NCBI GenBank assembly: GCA_012518155.1
Contig: JAAYTC010000077.1
Span: 1-34,300 of the forward strand
From: Bacteroidales bacterium
GTDB taxonomy: Bacteria > Bacteroidota > Bacteroidia > Bacteroidales > Dysgonomonadaceae
DNA: 34,300 nucleotides
Reading direction: 5' to 3'
A model generated the notes under the pieces. It was not told where the DNA came from. It worked only from the letters and a program-made list of their open reading frames with translations, and searched no databases. Positions 1-7,630 of this stretch are shown here, piece after piece. Numbering within the stretch: the first letter of the stretch is position 1; each line of letters opens with the position of its first letter. The translations under genes were made by a program, and so were the position numbers.

Positions 1-1819
1 ATGCTTCGTGCCCCGGCGTGTCTAAGAACGTGATCTTTCGCCCGTCGGAGAGTTGCACGTTGTACGCGCCAATATGTTGCGTGATACCACCGGCCTCTCC
101 GGCGATCACGTTGGTACTGCGGATGCTGTCAAGCAGGGAGGTCTTCCCGTGATCCACGTGTCCCATTACCGTGACGATGGGGGGGCGGGGGATCAGATCT
201 TCCGGCTGATCCTTCTCTTCGGCGATCGCCTCGATCACGTCGGCGCTCACGAACTGGGTTTTAAAACCGTACTCTTCTGCCACGAGATTGATGGTTTCCG
301 CGTCAAGGCGTTGGTTGATAGCTACCATCACACCCAGGCTCATACACGTGGAAATCACGTTGGTAACCGGTACATCCATCATGTTGGCCAAGTCATTGGC
401 TGTCACAAATTCGGTAAGCTGCAGTACGCGGCTCTCTCTCTCCTGTTGCTTCAGCTCCTCGCGTTGCCTGTGGGCACTGGCCTCTCTCTTCTCGCGGCGA
501 TACCTCGCACCCCCTTTCTTGCCTCTCTTTTCGGTGAGGCGAGCGAGGGTCTCTTTTACCTGCTTTTGAACATCTTCGTCGCTTACTTCGGTTTTAATTG
601 GTTTACGGAGAGAGGATCGCCTGTCGCCCCTTGGCCCTTGGTTATAACTGCCCGGCTTATCGATATTTACCTTTCCGGAACGGATACGCCTACGTTTTTT
701 CTTCTTACTGTCGTCGTCCGGTGTGCCGCCCTGTTTTTTCTTATCGTCAATGGCTTCCTTCTTCAACAGTTTAACCTTTTCCTCCTTCACCTTCTTGTTG
801 TCGAGTGCTTTCTGCTCTCGCTCGAGGCGCTCCTTTTTTCGTTGTGCTCGTGACTTTCGAGGTGGACGGGTACGGTCGTTGATCGAGCTGAGGTCGATGG
901 ATCCCTTTACCACGATGTTCGATTCCAGCTTGTTTTTATTTAGCCGGAACACTTTATCCGAACGTGTTTTCTGTGAAGCCTTCTCGTCCGTTGCATCTTC
1001 TTGCTTTTCGGGTGTCTCCTCTTTACTTTTTTCTCCCGAGGGGGTTACATCAGCGACTTGTTCTTTGACACTTTCCGCGGATGTCTCCTTCATTTCTTCT
1101 TCGCCCGGTAGAGATGTTACATTTTCCGGTTTTGCTGATTCCAACTTTTTTGTTTTTATTTTTTCAGAAGCTTTTGGAAGCTCATTCTCTTTGGGCTTTT
1201 CAGCAATCGGCTCCTCGACAGTTGGTTTCTCGGCAGTTGGCTTCTCAATGATTTTTTTCGTTTTCTGATCTTCTGCTTCAACCGGGGCCTGCTTTTGCTC
1301 CTCTTTTATTTTGGGAGGCGTAGCCTCTTTTTTCGTTTCTTTCTGCTCCACTTCCGCTACCGGCTGCGTTTTCTTGACCTCTTCGATCTTTTCGGTTTTA
1401 TCCTCTTTTTTTGTCGCGGGCTCAACCGGTGCAGGCTCGCTTTTCTTTTTGTTCAAGTTGTCCAGATCGATGCTGCCCACTACGTTAAATTGAGGCCTCA
1501 TCTCTTTCGGAACCTTGGTCTCGATCGTCTCTCGCTCTGCTCTTTTCTTGGGGGCCTGGTCTTCAGGCAGCTCGTATCCCTCTATGGCAACGGTTTCTCG
1601 TTTTTCGTCGCGACGATGCATTTTTTCACGGGTCTCGGTGGCCTCTTTGCGAATGCTTTTGTCTTTACCGAATTCTTCGACAAGTATTTCGTACTGTTCA
1701 TCCTCAATTTTAGCATTAGGATTTGCTTCTACTTCAATACCTTTCTTGTGCAGGAATTCAACAAGGCTGTTGATTCCCACGTTCAAATTTTTCGATACTT
1801 TTATTAGTCTAATGGGCAT
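1..1819 (-). CDS. infB: Translation initiation factor IF-2 (N-terminal part; truncated by window edge)
   Basis: Reverse-strand translation starts at the CAT at 1817-1819 ([46 protein letters not shown]...), has a long charged linker, and reaches the G-domain motif ...[19 protein letters not shown] at the window edge. No minus-strand ORF is listed here because there is no stop in the window. Confidence 0.95.
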   Translation of the reverse strand, partial: MPIRLIKVSKNLNVGINSLVEFLHKKGIEVEANPNAKIEDEQYEILVEEFGKDKSIRKEATETREKMHRRDEKRETVAIEGYELPEDQAPKKRAERETIETKVPKEMRPQFNVVGSIDLDNLNKKKSEPAPVEPATKKEDKTEKIEEVKKTQPVAEVEQKETKKEATPPKIKEEQKQAPVEAEDQKTKKIIEKPTAEKPTVEEPIAEKPKENELPKASEKIKTKKLESAKPENVTSLPGEEEMKETSAESVKEQVADVTPSGEKSKEETPEKQEDATDEKASQKTRSDKVFRLNKNKLESNIVVKGSIDLSSINDRTRPPRKSRAQRKKERLEREQKALDNKKVKEEKVKLLKKEAIDDKKKQGGTPDDDSKKKKRRRIRSGKVNIDKPGSYNQGPRGDRRSSLRKPIKTEVSDEDVQKQVKETLARLTEKRGKKGGARYRREKREASAHRQREELKQQERESRVLQLTEFVTANDLANMMDVPVTNVISTCMSLGVMVAINQRLDAETINLVAEEYGFKTQFVSADVIEAIAEEKDQPEDLIPRPPIVTVMGHVDHGKTSLLDSIRSTNVIAGEAGGITQHIGAYNVQLSDGRKITFLDTPGHEA

Positions 1820-1876
1820 ATATTTTTTCTATCCTTTACTCCTTTTTATGTTGTGAACAGTATTTGGCTACGATCC

Positions 1877-3325
1877 CTATTGCTTACTGCTGTCGTCGCT
1901 ATCAGCTTCATTTACAGGGGTGTTTTCTGTTTCCTCTGTCGCGTCAAGCGTCTCTTCTTTTTCTTCAGTTTCATTGCCTTCATCACTATCTGATTCGGGC
2001 ACAGCAACCACTTCCATCTCTTCGGTTTCGCTGACATCTTCAATGTCGATATCGTCGACATCATGAACCTCCTCGTCTTCAAACTCGAATCGAAGGATCG
2101 CCATCACCTCATCTACCGTAGATTCTTCAAGATCAGCTTCACGAATAATCCGTTCACGGCTGGTTTGAAGTACATTTTTGGCGGTGGAGCAGCCGATCTT
2201 TTTGAGCTGATCGATCACCCAACCATCGATTTCGTCGCGAAACTCGTCCAAGTAGATATCCTCCTCGTCAACGTCGTCGATATCACGAAATACCTCAATG
2301 TTGTATCCCGTAAGCATAGAAGCCAGTTTGATATTAGCTCCTCCTTTCCCGATAGCTAGTGATACCTCTTCGGGGTTCAGAAATACTTCAGTCCGTTGCT
2401 CCTCCTCCTTCACGGTGATGGAGTTGATACGGGCGGGACTTAACGCACGCTGAATAAAAAGCGTGGTATTATTCGTGTAGTTGATTACATCAATATTCTC
2501 GTTGCGAAGCTCACGGACGATGCCATGGATACGAAACCCTTTCATCCCCACGCAAGCACCTACCGGGTCGATGCGGTCGTCGTACGCCTCTACCGCTACC
2601 TTTGCACGCTCACCGGGAATACGAGCAATTCCCTTGATGGTAATTAGCCCGTCGGCAATCTCCGGAATCTCCTGCTCAAAGAGCCGCTCCAAAAAGACCG
2701 GTGATGTACGCGAAAGAATAATCCTCGGGTTATTGTTTTTATTTTCTACCCGTGCTACTACCGCGCGAACATGCTCTCCTTTGCGGAAAAAATCGCTCGG
2801 TATTTGTTCTGTCTTGGGCAATATAAGCTCGTTATGCTCATCGTCGAGCAGCAGCATCTCTTTTTTCCATACCTGGTACACTTCACCCGATACGATCTCT
2901 CCAACCTTCTCTTTGTAAGTGTTGAAAAGGTTGTCTTTCTCCAGTTCCAGAATCTTCGACGCGAGAGTTTGGCGAAGGTTGAGAATGGTGCGGCGCCCGA
3001 AATGCTCGAGCGAAACCTCATCGGTCACCTCTTCACCTACTTCGAAATCGTCGTCGATCTTTAGTGCTTCAGAGAGAGTAATCTCCAAGTTGGGATCTTC
3101 CAGTTCATCGTCTTCCACGATCACCCGGTTACGCCATATCTCCAAATCGCCCTTGTCGGGGTTGATGATGATGTCGTAATTTTCGTCGGTTCCGTTGGTT
3201 TTCGAAATCACGTTACGGAATGCTTCCTCAAGAACACTGATAAGGGTAGCTTTATCAATATTCTTCAGCTCGTTGAATTCCGAAAATGTATCTATGAGAC
3301 TTATGGTTTCTTTCTTCTTGCCCAT
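1877..3325 (-). CDS. nusA: Transcription termination/antitermination factor NusA
   Basis: 482-aa ORF with S1/KH signatures (DPVGACVGMKGFRIHGIVRELRNENIDVI; LAIGKGGANIKLASMLTGYNIEV) and an acidic C-terminal tail; located between rimP and infB. Confidence 0.97.
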   Translation of the reverse strand: MGKKKETISLIDTFSEFNELKNIDKATLISVLEEAFRNVISKTNGTDENYDIIINPDKGDLEIWRNRVIVEDDELEDPNLEITLSEALKIDDDFEVGEEVTDEVSLEHFGRRTILNLRQTLASKILELEKDNLFNTYKEKVGEIVSGEVYQVWKKEMLLLDDEHNELILPKTEQIPSDFFRKGEHVRAVVARVENKNNNPRIILSRTSPVFLERLFEQEIPEIADGLITIKGIARIPGERAKVAVEAYDDRIDPVGACVGMKGFRIHGIVRELRNENIDVINYTNNTTLFIQRALSPARINSITVKEEEQRTEVFLNPEEVSLAIGKGGANIKLASMLTGYNIEVFRDIDDVDEEDIYLDEFRDEIDGWVIDQLKKIGCSTAKNVLQTSRERIIREADLEESTVDEVMAILRFEFEDEEVHDVDDIDIEDVSETEEMEVVAVPESDSDEGNETEEKEETLDATEETENTPVNEADSDDSSKQ

Positions 3326-3328
3326 ATG

Positions 3329-3796
3329 TTATTTGAATCTTATAAGATATTTTGTATACTTTACTTCATCGAACATGTAACGGACGCGATCCGTTACTTC
3401 CACTTTTCGTTTGGCACCTTCCGGTTTCACTTTTTTCGTGATGGAGAGGGTGAATCCTTCATTGTCCGACGATTCAAGGATGCCCGTGAGCTTTACACCC
3501 TTCTTGTTGAGCACCTCTACCTCTTCCCCTTCATGTTTCCTATACTGACGCGGTGTTTTGAAGGGCGACGTGAGCCCTACCGAGGTGACGGTCAATTCAA
3601 AATCTTCCGTATCCCGATCGAGGATCGATTCCAAGTGTCGGCTCAAGGCTGCACAGTCGTTAATGTCCACTCCCTCGTCGTTGTCGATCTCAATGGTGAT
3701 CACGTTACCGCTGCCCACCAGAACATCCACCAAGTAGTTTGGCGAATCTTGCAAGTACGCCTCCGCGAGGTCGATGAGCGTTTTTTTATCGATCAT
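3329..3796 (-). CDS. rimP: Ribosome maturation factor RimP
   Basis: ORF 3329-3862; the likely start is the internal ATG at 3796 (MIDKKTLIDLAEAYLQDSPNYLVDVLVGSGNVITIEIDNDEGVDINDCAALSRHLES). rimP-nusA-infB order is conserved. Confidence 0.92.
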   Translation of the reverse strand: MIDKKTLIDLAEAYLQDSPNYLVDVLVGSGNVITIEIDNDEGVDINDCAALSRHLESILDRDTEDFELTVTSVGLTSPFKTPRQYRKHEGEEVEVLNKKGVKLTGILESSDNEGFTLSITKKVKPEGAKRKVEVTDRVRYMFDEVKYTKYLIRFK

Positions 3797-3830
3797 TGGA
3801 ATGAGAAAATGAATAAAATCTACCATGAAT

Positions 3831-3858
3831 AAAAAAGGAAGCGGTGTTTCCTGCTTCC
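3831..3858 (-). terminator. Intrinsic terminator-like hairpin (GGAAGC...GCTTCC + T6) on the minus strand
   Basis: Minus strand reads GGAAGC-AGGAAACACC-GCTTCC-TTTTTT; it lies downstream of the 3960-6293 cassette and about 35 nt upstream of the rimP start. Confidence 0.6.
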
Positions 3859-3959
3859 CCATTCATTTCGAGTACAAAGATATTGTTTTCAAACGGATTC
3901 ACAAAATGTTTGCTCCTTTTTTTGCATCCCCCCGCGATGCGACTTAACACTCTTCTCCT

Positions 3960-4205
3960 TCAAATATCGTTGTTCGATTGAATATCTGCGTCGGGGGGGA
4001 GGATGGTTGTCTGTTTCTCTTCGGTGAGGGCAGCGATTTCTTTGTGCTCGCGAATGCGGGTAATGGCCTCTTCCGCGGCTTCTCCAATAATCACTCCAAA
4101 TTCGTATAATTGGGTTATAATCAACCCTTCCGATCGTAGGTCGTCAGCAACCACGTACAGTTGATCGAGATAATATTCTTCTATTGTAATTACAACTCGT
4201 TTCAT
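3960..4205 (-). CDS. Small 81-aa protein, probable I9-type (subtilisin propeptide-like) domain protein
   Basis: MKRVVITIEEYYLDQLYVVADDLRSEGLIITQLYEFGVIIGEAAEEAITRIREHKEIAALTEEKQTTILPPD: predicted beta-alpha-beta-beta-alpha-beta order, with an I9-like ending (..AAEEAITRIREHKEIAALTEEKQTTILPP); directly downstream of an S8 protease on the same strand. Confidence 0.6.
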   Translation of the reverse strand: MKRVVITIEEYYLDQLYVVADDLRSEGLIITQLYEFGVIIGEAAEEAITRIREHKEIAALTEEKQTTILPPDADIQSNNDI

Positions 4206-4240
4206 CTATTATCGATTGTACAATTAATTGAACCATTGGC

Positions 4241-5413
4241 TTATAAGGGTGCTTTGCAGAGGCCGGCTCCTACATCTTTACCGTTCAGGGGAAGAGGTTT
4301 GGCACCGGCCGTCAGCAGCTGTTCTATTTCGGCAGGGTCTGCGCCGGGATGTTTTTCGCGTAAAAGCGCGAGGATACCCGCCACGTGTGGTGTGGCCATG
4401 CTGGTTCCCGATAAGAGGCGGTACCTTGTCGGCATGGGGTAGGAGGAATAGATTTCGACCCCGGGCCCCGCGATGTCTACCTTCCCCGAAGGGTTAATTT
4501 CCCGGTTTGAGAAGTTGGCCACCTTCATCTCTTCATCGAGGGCCGCCACCGCCAGAATGGAAGGGCAGTCGGCGGGGCTTCCCACCGGGCTGAGTCGGTC
4601 CTCGGCGCGGTTGCTTTCGTTGCCGGCAGCGGCCACAAGAACGGCACCCCTTGAACGGGCAAACCGTGCCGCCCTTTCGTACGCGATATCATAGACTTGG
4701 CCGGGAAGCACGGGGGTGCCGAGTGATAAGGAGATTACCTTACATTCGTTTTTGGCAGCCCAGGTTATACCGTTGAGGACCCAAGATTGCGCGCCGCTAC
4801 CGGAGTCACTCAATACTTTTCCCGCGAAGATATGGGCATGGGTGGCTACCCCATAGCGCAGCCTATTCTCGTTGCTGCTTCCACACGCTACACCAATGCA
4901 ATGCGTGCCGTGCCCGTGTTGGTCCCGAACTGTTTCGTCGGGCACGAACGAAGAGGTGGTGATCATCCGCCCCTTGTAGTCGGGGTGATTAGTATCGAAT
5001 CCGGTATCCAGTATAGCAACACGGACTCCCAGTCCGGTATATTTTGAATGGATAGCACCGCTCGCGCGAATGCCCCAAGTGGAAGGCTCTTCCAGTTCAA
5101 CCGGGATATCGTCGGGCACATAAACCACTTTTTCGGGAGCGATAAAATAGTCGGTATCGAGCGTTTGCAGTATATACACCCGTTCATCTTCTACCCCCAG
5201 GAGGGTAATCCCCAACTCGTTGTATAAAAGGGCATCTGCTCCATGAATATTGTTCTCGTTAATTCCTTCTGTCGTGAAATCAGACGTCTCCGCCACCGTC
5301 AGTCCCCATTTCGACTCCAATATTTTTTTGGTCTCGCTTGGGCGGGTTTGGCCCTCCCGATGGATAAGAAAGTGCCGGCCGGTATAGCCGCATCCAATTA
5401 TTGGAGGTTTCAT
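4241..5413 (-). CDS. S8 (subtilisin-like) serine peptidase, apparently without a signal peptide
   Basis: Catalytic motifs Asp (VAILDTGFDTNHPDYKG), His (HGHGTHCIGVA), Asn (AAAGNESN) and Ser (SGTSMATPHVAGILALL); N-terminus MKPPIIGCGYTGRHFLIHREG is not a secretion signal. Confidence 0.95.
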   Translation of the reverse strand: MKPPIIGCGYTGRHFLIHREGQTRPSETKKILESKWGLTVAETSDFTTEGINENNIHGADALLYNELGITLLGVEDERVYILQTLDTDYFIAPEKVVYVPDDIPVELEEPSTWGIRASGAIHSKYTGLGVRVAILDTGFDTNHPDYKGRMITTSSFVPDETVRDQHGHGTHCIGVACGSSNENRLRYGVATHAHIFAGKVLSDSGSGAQSWVLNGITWAAKNECKVISLSLGTPVLPGQVYDIAYERAARFARSRGAVLVAAAGNESNRAEDRLSPVGSPADCPSILAVAALDEEMKVANFSNREINPSGKVDIAGPGVEIYSSYPMPTRYRLLSGTSMATPHVAGILALLREKHPGADPAEIEQLLTAGAKPLPLNGKDVGAGLCKAPL

Positions 5414-5462
5414 TTTGTTGTAAATTTAGCCGTGATTCGATGAGCCCTGGGGCACGACCGAC

Positions 5463-6293
5463 TCACTGTTGAATCAATTTGTCAAGAAACTTTTCGCCTA
5501 TTGCTGGTATAACGTATTTTGATCCGGTATCATCGTCCCGGACTGTTTTTAATATTCCTTTATGCGCGAGCACGTTAAGCGAAGCGCGCGCTTCCGGCTG
5601 CAACACGCTTGTCACGGGCAGGTGGTAGCCGTGGCGTTTGACTGTTTCGAGGAACTCCTTCTCCTCGCGCGATAATCGGGAGTGGCTCAACTCCATTTTC
5701 AAACTGTTATCGGTAACCATCTCCCGCTCCTCGTCCCGATTGTCCACTCCCGATCGCCAGATCGCTATCTCGGCATCTTTTACACGGCTCTCTTCCATCA
5801 TGGCGAAGAGGTTAGGGAGATAGAGGCGAGTGTAAAAATAGCCGATGATGAAGCCGGCAATAAAAAAGTAAAGGATAAGCGATATCAGTACCGGTTGGGC
5901 AAAATCGCAGTTCATCCGGGTACAATCGACTCGTAAGAGGATGCTATCGGCAATGCTTTGCAAGTGCGTGGGAATGCGCGTGATTTGCGTGAGAGTGATG
6001 CCGATGATGATCTTTGTAAGCCAGTCCGACACATCTTCCAGGTTAGTGTTGGGATGATATTTGATGCTTCGGTTGTAATTTTCACGCGGGTCGTATGCCC
6101 TGTTTAGCTTGGGAATTCCAAACAAAAAGCCGAGCACACCCCCGATCAATAACGACGCGAGAGAAATCAACACCAAAAGTGCCGTGAAATCACGGCCGAA
6201 ACCGGCAAAGGCAACACAAACGATACAAGCGACAATACCGAGAAGTACCACCGTCACCGGAAAAACATGAATATATGCCGATACGCGTTTCAT
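5463..6293 (-). CDS. Multi-pass membrane protein with GFLFGIP motif and winged-helix-like C-terminal region; unknown function
   Basis: Hydrophobic segments VFPVTVVLLGIVACIVCVAFAGF, LVLISLASLLIGGVLGFLFGIP and VLISLILYFFIAGFIIGYFYT; conserved-looking NTNLEDVSDWLTKIIIGITLTQ; cytosolic tail LSREEKEFLETVKRHGYHLPVTSVLQPEARASLNVLAHKGILKTVRDDDTGSKYVI resembles a wHTH. Confidence 0.75.
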   Translation of the reverse strand: MKRVSAYIHVFPVTVVLLGIVACIVCVAFAGFGRDFTALLVLISLASLLIGGVLGFLFGIPKLNRAYDPRENYNRSIKYHPNTNLEDVSDWLTKIIIGITLTQITRIPTHLQSIADSILLRVDCTRMNCDFAQPVLISLILYFFIAGFIIGYFYTRLYLPNLFAMMEESRVKDAEIAIWRSGVDNRDEEREMVTDNSLKMELSHSRLSREEKEFLETVKRHGYHLPVTSVLQPEARASLNVLAHKGILKTVRDDDTGSKYVIPAIGEKFLDKLIQQ

Positions 6294-6315
6294 TCATGTG
6301 CAAGGTAATGCAAAT

Positions 6316-6330
6316 TTGTGAATCTCACAA
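6316..6330. promoter_or_regulatory. Operator-like dyad TTGTGA-ATC-TCACAA
   Basis: Perfect inverted repeat with 6-nt arms and 3-nt spacer, 23-37 bp upstream of the 6293 start codon, in the divergent intergenic region. Confidence 0.4.
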
Positions 6331-6438
6331 GATTGTGCTATTTTTTTTGAACCGGTACCTGTTTTGAAAAAGCAGTTTGAAAAATATTGTGTACTTTTGC
6401 TTTGTAAAACGGCTTTGCCGGATGGAATTCAAAAGAAC

Positions 6439-7011
6439 ATGATGGATATTTCAGAAAATCATACGATTATATACGATAAAAACGTGATCGACTTCGTGAC
6501 TGTAGGAGTGGAGTTTTGCGCGTTCTTGGAAGAGGAGACGCAACTTACGCGCCGAGAGTGGATTGATAAGATGTTGAAGATCCTTCCCCTGTTATACGTG
6601 AAAGCCTCCTTATTACCGGAGACGGTTGCCATGCATCAAGAGGAGATAGCCACGTTCGTGAAGGAGGAGGACTATGCCCGTGTGGCACTTCGTGTGGAAG
6701 AGATGATGGGGGAGGAAAACACCTTTCTCGAGGTTTTCATGGAAGAGATGAAATACAGCGATACCCCTGTTTCGGCATTTGTTTCGGAATGCATTGCCGA
6801 TATTTACCAAGATATCCGTGATCTTGTATCGATCTACCAGTTTGAATTAACCGAACAGATGAACGATGCCTTATACCGTTGCATGGAGCATTTTCATACC
6901 TACTGGGGACAGCGACTGGTGAACGTGCTGCGCCCCCTTCATGCTATAAATAGCAGGCAGTGGCAGGTATCTGATGAGGATGTTTTTAACGAGGAGGAGC
7001 CGTGGATCTAA
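6439..7011 (+). CDS. DUF5063 domain-containing protein
   Basis: ORF 6364-7011 begins with TTG; a better start is ATG at 6439 or 6442 (MMDISENHTIIYDKNVIDFVTVGVEFCAFLEEETQLTRREWIDKMLKILPLLYVKA). Adjacent to the exonuclease-domain gene as in other Bacteroidales. Confidence 0.75.
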   Translation: MMDISENHTIIYDKNVIDFVTVGVEFCAFLEEETQLTRREWIDKMLKILPLLYVKASLLPETVAMHQEEIATFVKEEDYARVALRVEEMMGEENTFLEVFMEEMKYSDTPVSAFVSECIADIYQDIRDLVSIYQFELTEQMNDALYRCMEHFHTYWGQRLVNVLRPLHAINSRQWQVSDEDVFNEEEPWI

Positions 7012-7601
7012 CAATAACGAAAGAGCAGATCGCGGAAATGACGATCGAGGCGTTCGAGGGCGATATCCACGTGATTGATCAACGAGAGCAAGTGGCAAAA
7101 GCAGTCTCTTACTTGTCAACATACCACACGCTCGGCTTCGATACAGAGACGAAGCCGGCCTTCAAACGGGGACAGGTGAACAAGGTCGCGCTGATGCAAT
7201 TGGCCACCGAAAAGGAGTGCTATCTTTTCCGTTTAAACCGGATCGGATATCCTAAGGAATTGGAAGCGCTCGTGGCCGATCCCAAAATACGGAAAATTGG
7301 TTTGTCGTTGCGGGACGACTTTGCCGCTCTTCGTAAACGTTCCGGACAGACGCCTGTAAACTTTATCGACCTGCAGCCGTACGTTGATAAGTTTGGTATA
7401 GAGGTAAACAGCTTGCAGAAAATATACGCGTTGCTTTTTGGAAAAAAAATAGCCAAGAATCAACGCATCTCAAATTGGGAAGCTGCCGACTTGACTCCCG
7501 CTCAGCTCTCTTACGCGGCAATCGACGCATGGGCATGTCTGCGCATTTATAACCACTTGTCTCGCACCAACCCGCGGGAGTGGTTGAATAAAGAAGAGTG
7601 A
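7002..7601 (+). CDS. 3'-5' exonuclease domain protein (DEDD/RNase D-like)
   Basis: GTG start; LGFDTETKPAF (DxE), LRDDFAALRK and LSYAAIDAWACLRIYNHL (YxxxD) motifs; overlaps the upstream gene by 10 nt. Confidence 0.9.
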   Translation: MDLTITKEQIAEMTIEAFEGDIHVIDQREQVAKAVSYLSTYHTLGFDTETKPAFKRGQVNKVALMQLATEKECYLFRLNRIGYPKELEALVADPKIRKIGLSLRDDFAALRKRSGQTPVNFIDLQPYVDKFGIEVNSLQKIYALLFGKKIAKNQRISNWEAADLTPAQLSYAAIDAWACLRIYNHLSRTNPREWLNKEE

Positions 7602-7630
7602 ACTAACTAGATTTTTTCAATAAAAAATGT

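Noticed and set aside
1201-1250. Short imperfect repeats ([18 protein letters not shown]) in the infB linker
   Set aside because: Ordinary low-complexity linker of IF-2, not a separate repeat element.
53-1856. Plus-strand ORFs (53-853, 723-1268, 1295-1807, 1515-1856)
   Set aside because: Antisense to infB; low-complexity Ser/Phe-rich translations typical of the reverse of a Lys/Glu-rich linker.
3326-3832. Plus-strand 168-aa ORF
   Set aside because: Fully antisense to rimP; no recognisable family.
4161-5443. Plus-strand ORFs opposite the S8 gene (4161-4442, 4228-4497, 4787-5047, 5243-5443)
   Set aside because: Antisense to the S8 catalytic coding sequence.
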